From Asticcacaulis sp. AC466 (GTDB taxonomy: Bacteria > Pseudomonadota > Alphaproteobacteria > Caulobacterales > Caulobacteraceae): 64,000 nucleotides of DNA. How positions within the stretch are numbered: position 1 is the first letter of the stretch; every line of letters starts with the position of its first letter. Under the pieces are notes generated by a model. The model was given only the letters and a program-made list of their open reading frames with translations. It was not told where the DNA came from and ran no database searches. Both the position numbers and the translations under genes were made by a program. Where the stretch lies: contig NZ_AWGE01000001.1 of NCBI RefSeq assembly GCF_000495815.1, positions 1 through 64,000 on the forward strand, in the 5' to 3' direction. Below, one piece after another: positions 18,501-26,784 of this stretch.

Positions 18501-20386
18501 AGGATAAATTCGTGAACCCAGAATGAGCCTATGGCCGGCGATTTGACGTGGTAGCCGTATTCTTCCAGCGTCTTGACACCCATATTGGCCAGGACAGGCA
18601 AGATATCCGACAGCGGAATGGCTTTTTCGGCCCGGGTGTACAGTTTGAAACAGAAATGATTGTTGTCGTCTTCCAGGCGTTGGTAGGCGCGCAGGTTGAC
18701 CGGCGCATCGATGGACAGGCCATTGAGGTAGGTTGTGTCGGTGACCGCTTCGCCTGTGGTGTAGCGATCCTGATAGCCGGCCGGGAAGGCTTTGGCCCAA
18801 GCCATCCAATCAATGCCCCCGGGAACGTCGGCCGTGCCTTGGACCTGGGCCTCGACCTTCTGCGGCCAGGAGCGGGTGATGTTCTCAATATCGGCTTCGA
18901 CATCTGTGATATTGGGATCGAAGTGGTCGCCCGGCGTGACCCCGATGATGTAGTGAATGCACGACAGCAAGGAGTCGCTGATATAGGTATAAGCTGCCGA
19001 TACGCGGCCGAGATAGGCAGCGGCAAGAATTTCACCCGCCTGCTTCTGCATCTGCGACTGATAGATTTCACGCGGAATGTACAACATGACGCTTATAAAG
19101 CGGTCGAAAGGGTCGGCGCGGGTAAACAGCTTGACGCGCGGCCGGTCGGACAGGTGCAATATGCCCCGCGCGATGCGCAGCAAATCCTGTTCACTCATCT
19201 GGAAAAGTTCATCGCGCGGGTAGGTTTCGAGAATGTTTTTCAGGCGTTTCTCATTATAGCCGCCCGACAGACCCAGCGCCGCCGCCTCATGCAGGACATG
19301 TTCGGCCTTCTTACGGATAAGCGGCACTTCGAACGCCGGACGATCATAGGCCTCAGATGTGAACAGACCGACGAAGCGGACCTCGCCCGAAGCCTTGCCA
19401 TCGGCGCCATATCGTTTGATGCCGATATAGTCCATGTAGATACGGCGATGGACGCGGGATTTGATATTTGCCTTGGCGACCGTGACCGGCTCGGAATTTT
19501 CCAGCTGCGTCATAAGCTGCTGGCTTAGGACGGCCGGCTCCGACGAACGCCGCAGCACCGCGCGGTTCGAATCGCGCAGGACGCCAAAGCCTTCCTGCAT
19601 CTGATTGAGCGGTTCTTCACGAGCATAGGACCCATCGCTTTCGCGCGGATAGGCATAGCCGCGGGCGCCCAGGAAAACGAAGTGGTTTTGATCGATCCAG
19701 CGCAGGAAGGCCAGATTTTCGTCCAGGGTCGCCGCGTCAATCGCCGGATTGTCGCGTTGTTTTTCCAAGGCAGCGATTTCTTCGGCCAGCAATTTCTGCA
19801 TGCGCGAAAAATCACGCACGGCCAGTTTGAGGTCGTTGAGGCTGCTTTCGACGCCATCCACAATTTGTTTATATCTGTCCGCGGCCATGGCACCAGCTGA
19901 CTGGCGTTCGATGAAGATCAGCATCATCGATTCCTTGACCGGCTCCCCCCCCTTGGTGCGCTTGTCACTCAGGTCCCGTGGCGTAACAACGACCGGGTGG
20001 AACATCGATCGGATCGACAAACCCTGATCGATCAGTTCACCCATAACCGTTTCGACGATAAACGGCGCATCGCCTTGAACGACTTCAACCACATCATAGC
20101 TAGTCGGCTGACCTTTGGCGTCCAGAACCGGACGAATGCGCTTCAGGGTCTGGGCCCCCGATCGGTGTTCGGCCAAATCCCAGAAACTGGCAATGACCCG
20201 GTTCAGATCAGCCGCTGCAATACCCGGCAGTTCCTCGGCATCGAAATCTTCCAGTATCTGCGTCAGGAAGACCCTTTCGTGCTCATCAAGCCGAAGAAAG
20301 TCCTTTGCGCCGCGCGCAGCGACAAAGGCCTGTGTAAGCGTGTCCTTGGAAGGGGTTTGGCTGTCGCCGGGCGTGAGAGCATCCAT
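15503..20386 (-). CDS. NAD-specific glutamate dehydrogenase, large (180-kDa) class
   Basis: This 1627-residue enzyme converts glutamate to 2-oxoglutarate and ammonia with NAD. Its length marks the L-GDH180 class typical of proteobacteria. The N-terminal half holds regulatory/ACT-like regions. The catalytic region is near residues 800-1200, with FGPVARGGLRWSDRKDDFRT, VIVPVGSKGGFFPKKLP and FICAGVGDMSGDVFGNGML. The gene is transcribed alone, with a long gap (20387-20957) upstream. In Caulobacter a GDH of this type (GdhZ) also inhibits FtsZ assembly; whether that holds here is inference. Confidence 0.96.
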   Translation of the reverse strand: MDALTPGDSQTPSKDTLTQAFVAARGAKDFLRLDEHERVFLTQILEDFDAEELPGIAAADLNRVIASFWDLAEHRSGAQTLKRIRPVLDAKGQPTSYDVVEVVQGDAPFIVETVMGELIDQGLSIRSMFHPVVVTPRDLSDKRTKGGEPVKESMMLIFIERQSAGAMAADRYKQIVDGVESSLNDLKLAVRDFSRMQKLLAEEIAALEKQRDNPAIDAATLDENLAFLRWIDQNHFVFLGARGYAYPRESDGSYAREEPLNQMQEGFGVLRDSNRAVLRRSSEPAVLSQQLMTQLENSEPVTVAKANIKSRVHRRIYMDYIGIKRYGADGKASGEVRFVGLFTSEAYDRPAFEVPLIRKKAEHVLHEAAALGLSGGYNEKRLKNILETYPRDELFQMSEQDLLRIARGILHLSDRPRVKLFTRADPFDRFISVMLYIPREIYQSQMQKQAGEILAAAYLGRVSAAYTYISDSLLSCIHYIIGVTPGDHFDPNITDVEADIENITRSWPQKVEAQVQGTADVPGGIDWMAWAKAFPAGYQDRYTTGEAVTDTTYLNGLSIDAPVNLRAYQRLEDDNNHFCFKLYTRAEKAIPLSDILPVLANMGVKTLEEYGYHVKSPAIGSFWVHEFILKLPRTHASAFSDFKTEFEQTLLALWYGKTEDDGFNALALTGQSWREVALLRAFCRYRVQSGLDPSPDVQQAALRDNPEVVEALLTLFNAKFALEAPEKQNYAAAREAKVTEATAHIDALLQKVSSLDHDRVLRRLAALIGALRRTNYFQKTADGQDKSYISLKIASRELADLPEPKPYREIFIWSPLVEGVHLRFGPVARGGLRWSDRKDDFRTEVLGLVKAQQVKNAVIVPVGSKGGFFPKKLPKTGTPDEVKAAAIRAYKTFLCGLLDLTDNIDAKGQVVAPAQVIRWDDPDPYLVVAADKGTATFSDIANSVSADYGFWLGDAFASGGSVGYDHKAMGITAKGAWEAVKRHFREIGKDIQTETFICAGVGDMSGDVFGNGMLLSQQTKLVAAFDHRDIFIDPNPDPAASFAERQRMFALPRSSWQDYNKDLISKGGGIFPRSQKSIPLSPEMKVLLDLEANEVSPFELMQAILKARVELLYFGGIGTYIKAPGQANLDVGDKANDAIRIDGPDVRAQVIGEGANLGMTQAGRISCAESGVRLNTDAIDNSAGVDCSDHEVNIKILLGQVITAGKLKAADRDALLASMTDDVAHHVLRHNYDQTLALSLQEATSPQDNAVQAAFMTGLEKRGRLDRKVEGLPSNSAMDTRRASGLGLYRPELAVITAYAKLVLFDDIVAGTAPDDAGLLPILVGYFPPALHGYSDAIRKHRLHREIIATVVSNEIVNMCGPSFAMRLTKSAGVDTSALVLAFEATRRLFGITDLWKEVDAQDNKIPAAAQLALYSDLASFVRHQTYWMARRFANGPHDLAAMLKPYGDGMTTLVASSAVALTDGVKAQLAKRVAELEVMGAPSDLAARVTRLSALHHATDIIDLAAEKKKPLDKTAELYFQTGERFGFDSLQAGAGNLSSADPWDRMATRRLIEDVLSEQKTVVKTMMTRMAPSEMPGDIISNWVEENKSLIDPLQSMIADMETGGWSFAKLTIVNALLREWAARL

Positions 20387-20657
20387 GTGCGTATTTCCAC
20401 TTGATCCTGATCGCGGGTCCCGGGTGGTGCCGGTTCGCGATTCATTATTATGTCTGCACCATCAGGTCTAAATATCGGCCGAAAAAGGCGTTTAAAATCG
20501 GCAAAAATCGACATCGACTATGCCGCGCAATGTTTAACAAAACCGTGTGCCGGTTTCACTACAAAGTTTCGGGGGTTACAGATTTTGTGATCACTTTATG
20601 CAGGTCCGTATACAAACCCGGGCCGCTTCAGCGTGGTTGAGCATGGACACGCGCTGT

Positions 20658-20695
20658 AAAAAGCAAAGCCGCCAGTCCGGCGGGGGACTGGCGGC
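20658..20695 (-). terminator. Orphan intrinsic terminator
   Basis: GCCGCCAGTCC (20668-20678) and GGACTGGCGGC (20685-20695) are perfect 11-base arms; on the minus strand the stem is followed by TTTGCTTTTT (20667-20658). No long gene ends here, so a small leftward transcript starting between about 20720 and 20950 is likely. Confidence 0.75.
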
Positions 20696-20712
20696 CTGGG
20701 CGTAAGCACCTT

Positions 20713-20781
20713 TTATGGGGGAAAGGGCACTTTCGTCGCTTTCGTTTTTGACCGTTTGCCGACGAATAGCGAGCGGGGCAT
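20713..20781 (-). CDS. Possible 22-residue basic peptide before orphan terminator
   Basis: A short frame MPRSLFVGKRSKTKATKVPF-PP ends 18 bases before the terminator stem. It is rich in Lys and Arg. No convincing ribosome-binding site precedes it. It could be a real small protein, a leader, or chance sequence within a small RNA. I do not recognise it. Confidence 0.2.
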   Translation of the reverse strand: MPRSLFVGKRSKTKATKVPFPP

Positions 20782-20957
20782 GGCTCGAAATTCGGCGGAC
20801 CGATCCGCGAGAGAGTCACGCATCGGCATGTATTTTCTATCACCATGTGTCGGATGTCGCCAGACAGGCGTTTATCACATGTGTGTGCGAAACCCGTGTA
20901 AATCCGTGTTCCCCGAAGGGGTTCAACCGATTGTTCAGGTTTTAAGCGCATAGTCTC

Positions 20958-21371
20958 ATGACTATGATCCAACCTGTTCTCGCGCTGATCGCCTGGTCGA
21001 TGATCATGCTTGTGTGGCTATATGTCCGCAGGCTGCCAGCCCTGCTGCGCTATACGCTCACCGAAGCGCGGCTGCAAAGCGACATTACCTGCCAATTACC
21101 GCCCCAGGCGCAATGGTCGGCAGATAATTATAACAATCTGATGGAACAGCCGACCCTGTTCTACGCCCTGTGCCTGGGTATCTATCTGAGTGGTCTGTCA
21201 AATCCGGACCTCGAATATCTAGCGTGGCTCTACGTCGCCCTTCGCATCATCCATTCGCTGGTTCAGGCAACGGCCAATATCACCATCATTCGCTTTTGCC
21301 TGTTCCTGGCCAGTTCAGCAGTCCTGGGCCTCTTGTGCATCCAAGCGGTCTGGATCGGATTTGGCCTTTAA
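20958..21371 (+). CDS. MAPEG family membrane protein
   Basis: A 137-residue protein with about four membrane helices (residues 3-25, 62-82, 86-105 and 113-135). The pattern NYNNLMEQPTLFYALCLGIYL and ALRIIHSLVQAT is typical of the MAPEG superfamily (membrane-associated, eicosanoid/glutathione metabolism). Bacterial members are often glutathione-dependent, but the substrate is unknown. It lies convergent to mltA and is the only plus-strand gene between 1 and 23 kb. Confidence 0.8.
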   Translation: MTMIQPVLALIAWSMIMLVWLYVRRLPALLRYTLTEARLQSDITCQLPPQAQWSADNYNNLMEQPTLFYALCLGIYLSGLSNPDLEYLAWLYVALRIIHSLVQATANITIIRFCLFLASSAVLGLLCIQAVWIGFGL

Positions 21372-21401
21372 AGCCGTCTTCAAGCGGTAAAGACCCGTCG
21401 G

Positions 21402-22586
21402 TCAGGACGCGGGAACGTATGGCACGATCCGCCACATTTTAAGCTGGTGCTTGATACGTCCAGCTTCCGATCCCGCGCGCTGGCCATGGCCGACATAGAG
21501 GTCCGCGCGAATCTTCCCCTTGATCGCACCGCCCGTGTCTAGGGCTGAAACCAACCGACGATATTCGGGAAAGGCGTCTTTTAGGGTTCCGGCATTGGCA
21601 TCAATCCAGAATAGATCACCGAGATCGTTCTGAGACGGATCGACAGCGATCGCCGACCCCGCCGGCAGGGCGAGACCAGATGCACCCACTGCGTCTGTCG
21701 TTTCCGGCTGGATCGAAAAGAAGCCGTAGCGTGGATTGGCATTCATGATTTCTGCCGCTTCCGGCCCGCGATGGGCCGCCAGCCAGGCGTGGATATTGTC
21801 ACCGGAGGTCTGGTTCTTTTCCAATATGCCACGTTCGGTCATCACCTTGGCTATGCCGACAAACGGCCAGCCGTTATCCGCGGCATAGGCGGCATAAACA
21901 CGGCTCCCGTCGGGAAGATCAAGAAAACCCGAGCCCTGGAGCTGCATGTAGAAATAGTCTTCCGGCCGCATGTAATAGGCTGGCCCCGCACCGAAATTCG
22001 GCGGCATCTGCTCGATTTCAGCGCGGGTAAAGTAAGGCATGTACAGGTCGCCCACCTTGCGCGCCGCCACTTTCGCTGCACTTGACGCCGGGGTCAGTTG
22101 CGATCCGGGGACCACCAGCAGGTCGGCCGGTTTCATGCGGACGGGCTCGGAAAACTCGGCGTCGGGTTCGTGGCGGGCTTCGTAGTCCGGTACGTAATAG
22201 CCGGTCATGAGGCCGGTGCCTTCGATAGGTTCGACCTGCAATCGGGCATTCAGGAAGGCCATGATTTCTACAGGAGAATTGAACTCCTGCTTCGCCATAT
22301 CGGCGCAGACCTGAACATATTGCCGACCCTTTTTATAAACGCAAGTACTACGCAGCGCTTCCAGCGCAATAAAGGCGTCGCTCTGACCCCAGCCCGGCAA
22401 ATTGGACAGTCGTCTGTCTTCCGGCACGGGGCTAGGCAGATAAGGCAAAGGCGTCTTCGCCGGCTCGGGGCGAGTAACCGGCGGTACGGGATGCGGGCCG
22501 GTCACCACCGGCGTCTTAGTCGGGGTCTCAGCGCACGCTGCAACAAGCAGCGCGCCCATGACGGCTAGTCCGGCCTTCAAATTCAC
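21402..22586 (-). CDS. mltA: Membrane-bound lytic murein transglycosylase A
   Basis: MltA cleaves the glycan strands of peptidoglycan at the outer membrane. The start is taken as GTG at 22586, which overlaps the upstream stop as GTGA and gives a proper lipoprotein signal: MNLKAGLAVMGALLVAAC with the lipobox Cys. The MltA domain (LMTGYYVPDYEARHEPDAEF) and the C-terminal 3D domain with conserved Asp residues (SALDTGGAIKGKIRADLYVG) are both visible in the 394-residue protein. It is in an operon with the Tim44-like gene upstream. Confidence 0.94.
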   Translation of the reverse strand: MNLKAGLAVMGALLVAACAETPTKTPVVTGPHPVPPVTRPEPAKTPLPYLPSPVPEDRRLSNLPGWGQSDAFIALEALRSTCVYKKGRQYVQVCADMAKQEFNSPVEIMAFLNARLQVEPIEGTGLMTGYYVPDYEARHEPDAEFSEPVRMKPADLLVVPGSQLTPASSAAKVAARKVGDLYMPYFTRAEIEQMPPNFGAGPAYYMRPEDYFYMQLQGSGFLDLPDGSRVYAAYAADNGWPFVGIAKVMTERGILEKNQTSGDNIHAWLAAHRGPEAAEIMNANPRYGFFSIQPETTDAVGASGLALPAGSAIAVDPSQNDLGDLFWIDANAGTLKDAFPEYRRLVSALDTGGAIKGKIRADLYVGHGQRAGSEAGRIKHQLKMWRIVPYVPAS

Positions 22587-23254
22587 GCCTTGGCCGCCTC
22601 TACCTTGGTCAGCAGCCACGGACTGTTTGCCGCCTTCATCGCTTTCTGGAACGTCCAATATTCGGCGGTGCGTTTGAATGTCTTGTGGGGCTTGATCGGC
22701 TCGTTCTTCGCCGACGCCTTGCTTCCTGGGGTGACCGTCGCGACAACAGGTTCAGCCGTGGGATCTTCATAGGCCAGTTCCGACAGGAAACGAACGCGGA
22801 TTTGCGCCACATCTTCCTTGAAATCGATAAGGTCGAGATCGGCCTTGGGCTGGTCGACGAAACTCAGCGTTTCCTTAGGTGGCGCATCGCGATTGTCCAC
22901 AGCCTGGCTGAAACTTTGCATCACGCGCTCCGACAAACGATCCTTGATCGCGTCCAATTCCCCCTTGTGAAACGCCAGAACGACCTGTTCATAAGTTTCG
23001 CGCGCCTTTTCAAGAAAGTTGATTTCATTGAAATTGACGTCGCGCGTCTTCAGAGCCTCGAGATTAGGCACACGTGGGCTCTCGGTCAGGCGTTCGGTGC
23101 GCACACCGACCTCGACCTCACCGTCGGGCTTGATATTGGCCGGCTTTTCCTCGGCGCGGAAGCCGACCTTGCGGCCCAGCACATTATATAGATTGACCAG
23201 GATCACGACCGCCACGACGGCAAATACGATAAGGGCAATCACATTATTGTTCAC
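22583..23254 (-). CDS. Tim44/TimA family inner-membrane protein
   Basis: The protein begins with a short membrane anchor (NNNVIALIVFAVVAVVILVN) followed by a linker and a C-terminal Tim44-like domain (FLEKARETYEQVVLAFHKGE through RTAEYWTFQKAMKAANSPWL). The GTG at 23254 gives 223 residues and starts just before the anchor, with AAAGAGA upstream; the open frame continues to 23287. Homologues include mitochondrial Tim44 and the C. crescentus protein next to secB. The pairing with mltA (4-base overlap) and divergence from secB are conserved. The bacterial role is unclear; an inner-membrane complex is inferred. Confidence 0.9.
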   Translation of the reverse strand: MNNNVIALIVFAVVAVVILVNLYNVLGRKVGFRAEEKPANIKPDGEVEVGVRTERLTESPRVPNLEALKTRDVNFNEINFLEKARETYEQVVLAFHKGELDAIKDRLSERVMQSFSQAVDNRDAPPKETLSFVDQPKADLDLIDFKEDVAQIRVRFLSELAYEDPTAEPVVATVTPGSKASAKNEPIKPHKTFKRTAEYWTFQKAMKAANSPWLLTKVEAAKA

Positions 23255-23459
23255 GGCGGTATCTCTTTTTGGTTTTCCCGGCGGCAAAGGCCATTCCGGA
23301 GACGTTCAACGCGTACTTCACCAACTTATATAGGGGAAGTTTCGCGAAACGGAACTCTTCGTTTTATTGCTTAAAATTTTCTTATCTGTTAGCAGCGTTC
23401 CCACACCTACCGGCAGACCGTGTTTCAGGCGCCGGTGACAGATACCGGAGCCAATATTC

Positions 23460-23951
23460 ATGACCGATACGCCCGCCCCGAACGGCGCCCCCATTATGGA
23501 CACCCCACCCGCTCAGATGCAGGTTTTAGCGCAATTCATCCGCGATTTCTCGTTCGAAAATCCGCGTGCGCCCAATAGCCTGCGTATGGAATCGCGTCCG
23601 GAAGTCGATCTGGGTGTCGAAATGAGCGCCAAGGGCCGTCCGGATGGTCTGTTCGAAGTCGATGTCAAGCTGACCGTCAAGGCAACGACCCCCGATGGTC
23701 CTATGTTCGCCATCGAACTGGTTTATGGTGGTCTGTTCCAGCTCGGCAACATCCCTGAGCAAATGATCGAGCCGACACTTCTGGTCGAATGCCCGCGCTA
23801 TCTCTTCCCGTTCGCGCGCCGCATCGTCGCCGATGCGACCGCCGATGGCGGCTTCAGCCCGCCCTTCTTCCTCGACCCGATCGATTTTGGCTCGCTGTAT
23901 TTACAGCAAAAGGCCAATATCCAGGTGCAGCAGGCCGCAGGCCAGGCCTAA
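23460..23951 (+). CDS. secB: Protein-export chaperone SecB
   Basis: SecB keeps preproteins unfolded and hands them to SecA. The 163-residue protein has the family core (LAQFIRDFSFENPRAP; VDVKLTVKATTPDGPMFAIE; LLVECPRYLFPFARRIVAD; PFFLDPIDFGSLY). It is divergent from the Tim44-like gene, with about 200 bases of shared upstream region. A strong terminator follows at 23979-24006. Confidence 0.97.
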   Translation: MTDTPAPNGAPIMDTPPAQMQVLAQFIRDFSFENPRAPNSLRMESRPEVDLGVEMSAKGRPDGLFEVDVKLTVKATTPDGPMFAIELVYGGLFQLGNIPEQMIEPTLLVECPRYLFPFARRIVADATADGGFSPPFFLDPIDFGSLYLQQKANIQVQQAAGQA

Positions 23952-23978
23952 TCCTTCGGATATCCTGACAAAGTATCG

Positions 23979-24006
23979 CCCCGCCAGTGCGTCTGGCGGG
24001 GTTTTT
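23979..24006 (+). terminator. Intrinsic terminator of secB
   Basis: CCCCGCCAG (23979-23987) pairs with CTGGCGGGG (23993-24001), followed by TTTTT. Confidence 0.92.
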
Positions 24007-24091
24007 CGTGGTAAATGCAAACCCACAGCGATTTTTTATTCCGGCTCAGCTAGGCAGACGGCCCCTGCCCTTCCCGCCTGATGTTCGAGTA

Positions 24092-24514
24092 ATGACAAAA
24101 GAATTGCCTGCCGCTGAAAAAAGCGAAAATGCCATGCGCATCATGGTCGTTGACGATAACGAAGCCTCCGCCGATACGCTACATTGGGCTGTGGAATTGA
24201 TGGGCTATGACGTTCGCAGCTGCCATGACGGTCAGTCGGCCCTGCGCTTGGCAACGGATTTCCGTCCGGACGTCGTTTTGCTCGACATCGGTATGCCGCA
24301 TATGGACGGGCTTGAGGTCGGCAGAGCCCTGCGCACAATGCCCGGCTTAAGCGGTATAAAAATAATCGCCCAGACCGGATGGGGTGACAGTCAGACGCGT
24401 CGGCAAACAGCGGAAGCGGGGTTTGACCTGCATCTGGTTAAGCCGGTAAACATGGACACGCTTGAGGACATGTTGTGGCTTCTGAGATCGAATGCCGGAC
24501 GTCTCGCCGCCTGA
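24092..24514 (+). CDS. Stand-alone response-regulator receiver protein
   Basis: A 140-residue protein that is essentially a single REC domain: acidic pocket VVDDNEA, phospho-acceptor Asp in VVLLDIGMPHMDGLE, conserved Thr in IIAQTGWG and Lys in HLVKPVN. There is no output domain. The ATG at 24092 is used because the longer frame would begin inside the secB terminator. The start could also be the ATG at 24134. No histidine kinase is adjacent; receivers of this form are often encoded with hybrid kinases elsewhere. Confidence 0.88.
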   Translation: MTKELPAAEKSENAMRIMVVDDNEASADTLHWAVELMGYDVRSCHDGQSALRLATDFRPDVVLLDIGMPHMDGLEVGRALRTMPGLSGIKIIAQTGWGDSQTRRQTAEAGFDLHLVKPVNMDTLEDMLWLLRSNAGRLAA

Positions 24515-24527
24515 ACCACCTGGGTGT

Positions 24528-25217
24528 TTAATTCCAGAGCGACTTTTCTTTCAGGTATTTTTTGACAAAGGCCTCATGGGCCTCGGCCTCTGCAACCGTA
24601 ATGCGCGATGCTAAGGGACGCGGGCGCGGGCCGTAGCTTGTGTGGGCAGCGGTTGCCGCCGCCTGAGCACGGGTCGATGCCATTTCGAGATCGAGCCCCC
24701 GCTCCTTCCCGCCCAGCAGTTCAAGATAAACGCTGGCCAACAGACGCGCATCGATCAAGGCGCCGTGCAGATCGCGTTCAGCCAGGGAAATATTGTAACG
24801 ACGACACAAAGCATCAAGCGAATTGGCCGCGCCAGGGAATTTGGTCCGGGCGATTTCAAGCGTGTCGATCCATTGATGATCCGGCGTCGTCATGCGGCCA
24901 TGACGCTCCATCTCCATATTAATGAAGCCGCGGTCGAAGGATGCATTGTGGGCGATGATCTTTCGGTCACCGATAAATTCTGCCAGTTCGTCGCAGAGAT
25001 CGCCAAACTTCGGCTTGCCGCGCACCATTTCATTGGTGATGCCGTGGACGCGGATGGCGTCAGCCTCGATTTCACGTTCCGGATCGATATAGCGATGGAA
25101 GGTCCGGCCGGTCGGCAACAGATCTTCGATTTCGATGCAGCCGACTTCGATCAGGCGATGCCCCTTGCGGTGGTCAATCCCAGTGGTTTCCGTATCGAGA
25201 ACAATTTCTAACGCCAT
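24528..25217 (-). CDS. dnaQ: DNA polymerase III epsilon subunit (proofreading exonuclease)
   Basis: The 229-residue protein has the three DEDDh exonuclease motifs: LDTETTGID (Exo I), IIAHNASFDRGFINMEM (Exo II) and DLHGALIDARLLASVY (Exo III with catalytic His). The C-terminal tail, from about residue 185, would bind the polymerase alpha subunit. It lies in the origin-proximal cluster typical of Caulobacterales, separated from coaE by a palindromic intergenic repeat. Confidence 0.96.
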   Translation of the reverse strand: MALEIVLDTETTGIDHRKGHRLIEVGCIEIEDLLPTGRTFHRYIDPEREIEADAIRVHGITNEMVRGKPKFGDLCDELAEFIGDRKIIAHNASFDRGFINMEMERHGRMTTPDHQWIDTLEIARTKFPGAANSLDALCRRYNISLAERDLHGALIDARLLASVYLELLGGKERGLDLEMASTRAQAAATAAHTSYGPRPRPLASRITVAEAEAHEAFVKKYLKEKSLWN

Positions 25218-25258
25218 GTGTCCCTAAGTGCGGAGGTGCGGCTGATTTGTAAAGGGTG

Positions 25259-25328
25259 CTAGAGCATCATGCCAAAAAGTGGTCGCCACTTTTTGGATAA
25301 ACATGATGCAAAATCAAAGCGCTAGAGC
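25259..25328. repeat. Intergenic palindromic repeat element
   Basis: Nested perfect inverted repeats: GCATCATG (25264-25271) with CATGATGC (25302-25309), and inside them CCAAAAAGTGG (25272-25282) with CCACTTTTTGG (25286-25296), loop TCG. The unit is bounded by direct copies of CTAGAGC at 25259-25265 and 25322-25328. It strongly resembles the abundant small palindromic intergenic elements of alphaproteobacterial genomes (the AGAGCAT...AAAGTGG type). It lies between dnaQ and coaE and could fold as RNA. Confidence 0.8.
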
Positions 25329-25357
25329 GAGTATAACTCCGTCTAAATTTTTTCGCT

Positions 25358-25936
25358 CTACGCTAATTTTTCAATCAGGGCACGAACGGCGTTACGGCAG
25401 TCGTCGAGACTTTGCGAGGTATCGATAATGAAGTCGGCCCGGGCGCGTTTGTCCGCATCGGGCATCTGACGCGCCAGAATGGTCGCAAATTTTTCAGCCG
25501 TCATGCCGGGGCGCGCCAGGACCCGCGCCGCCTGAACCTCCGCAGGCGCACTGACCACCAAAACCTTGTCCAGAAAGGCCTCTGCGCCGGTTTCATACAG
25601 CAGCGGAATATCGACAACGATAAGCGGCGCATCGATATGTTGCGCAACAAAATGCTGACGATCGGCGACCGTCGCCGGATGAACGATCGCGTTCAGCCGT
25701 TCAAAATTAGCCGCCTCTCCGTTCAGCGCCGCCGACAATTTGACGCGATCGACCACACCGTTGGTAAGGATATCACCAAAGGCGGCGGTAAGGCGATCTT
25801 TCACCGTCTGGGATTCGGCATAGAGGCGATGTACGGCCCCGTCCGCATCCCAAACCGGCACGCCTTCGTCGGCGAACATCGCCGCTATGGTCGATTTCCC
25901 CATGCCGATGGAGCCGGTCAGGCCCAGGACGATCAT
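25358..25936 (-). CDS. coaE: Dephospho-CoA kinase
   Basis: CoaE performs the last step of coenzyme A synthesis. The 192-residue protein has the P-loop GLTGSIGMGKSTIAAMFAD at the N-terminus, the substrate motif PVWDADGAVHRLY and VDIPLLYETGAE in the middle. It overlaps aroE by four bases (ATGA) and is the last gene of maf-aroE-coaE. Confidence 0.96.
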   Translation of the reverse strand: MIVLGLTGSIGMGKSTIAAMFADEGVPVWDADGAVHRLYAESQTVKDRLTAAFGDILTNGVVDRVKLSAALNGEAANFERLNAIVHPATVADRQHFVAQHIDAPLIVVDIPLLYETGAEAFLDKVLVVSAPAEVQAARVLARPGMTAEKFATILARQMPDADKRARADFIIDTSQSLDDCRNAVRALIEKLA

Positions 25937-26784
25937 TCGCTTTCCCCAAGATATTCAAGGGCGAGATTACGGATGTTAAAAGCGCCGTCCGGCAGAACGC
26001 CGTAAAAGGCTTCAAACGACGGGCGCGCCTGTTCAATCAGCATGTTGAGGCCATCGACAGTCTTCAGACCCTTTTCCTGCGCGGCCTTCAGCCAGTTTGT
26101 GCGCAGCGGGCGATAGGTCATGTCCATGACGGTCGCGCCATCATCCAGCGCATCAAACAAGGGCAAAGGGCCGCCAGACGCGGCATTTATCACCGCCACA
26201 GCGCCGGAAAAGGCGCGATCGACATCGCTTAGCTCATAAGCCGTTACCGTCTCACCCTGAAACGCAAAGACAAGCTCTTCGGCCCGCGCCAGGGTTCGGT
26301 TGACAATGCGGACCTCAGGCGCGCCGGCGTCCAGCATGGCGGCAACCGCAGCCCGCGACGCGCCTCCTGCCCCCATGATCACCACGGCGCCTGAGGTCAA
26401 ATCGCAATCAGGTGCCTGAAGCTCAAAGGCGCGGACCAGCCCGTACCCATCAGTGCTCTGGGCATGGACATAACCGTCGTCGTCAAATGTCAGCAGGTTA
26501 GCCGAACCGCACCGGCGCGCACTGTCGGCGACCGTATCGGCCAGGGCCAGGGCCTGACCCTTGAACGGCGCGGTGACATTCAAACCCTTTATACCGTTTG
26601 ACCGGCACGACAGGATCAGGCGGTCAAAGGCATGTTCGTCCTTAGGGCCGAAAGCGGCGTAGACGCCGTTCAAACCCAGGTGACGCAGCCAGGCATTATG
26701 CAGGAAGGGCGACATCGAATGATGGACCGGCTGGCCAACAATGGCGGCCACCATGGCCGCGCCGGTGGGAAGCGACTGGATCAT
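25933..26784 (-). CDS. aroE: Shikimate dehydrogenase
   Basis: AroE reduces 3-dehydroshikimate with NADPH in aromatic amino-acid synthesis. The 283-residue protein has the substrate-binding N-terminus (GQPVHHSMSPFLHNAWLRH; GLNVTAPFKG with the catalytic Lys) and a Rossmann domain (VIMGAGGASRAAVAAML; VNRTLARAEEL, the NRT motif for NADPH). It overlaps both maf upstream and coaE downstream by four bases. Confidence 0.95.
   Translation of the reverse strand: MIQSLPTGAAMVAAIVGQPVHHSMSPFLHNAWLRHLGLNGVYAAFGPKDEHAFDRLILSCRSNGIKGLNVTAPFKGQALALADTVADSARRCGSANLLTFDDDGYVHAQSTDGYGLVRAFELQAPDCDLTSGAVVIMGAGGASRAAVAAMLDAGAPEVRIVNRTLARAEELVFAFQGETVTAYELSDVDRAFSGAVAVINAASGGPLPLFDALDDGATVMDMTYRPLRTNWLKAAQEKGLKTVDGLNMLIEQARPSFEAFYGVLPDGAFNIRNLALEYLGESE

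Larger units (their letters stand above)
20387..20957. other. Gene-poor gap with a terminator and possible small transcript
   Basis: This 571-base stretch separates the divergent gdh and MAPEG genes. It contains a strong leftward terminator at 20668-20699 that belongs to no annotated gene, a 22-codon minus-strand frame directly before it (20713-20781), and small hairpins such as CCCCGAAGGGG near 20911-20921. The right-hand end should hold the MAPEG promoter and the left-hand end the gdh promoter. No recognised RNA family was seen. Confidence 0.6.

Noticed and set aside
20628-20972. 114-codon minus-strand frame in the gdh-MAPEG gap
   Set aside because: It reads through a strong terminator, overlaps the MAPEG start, and its composition is not protein-like.
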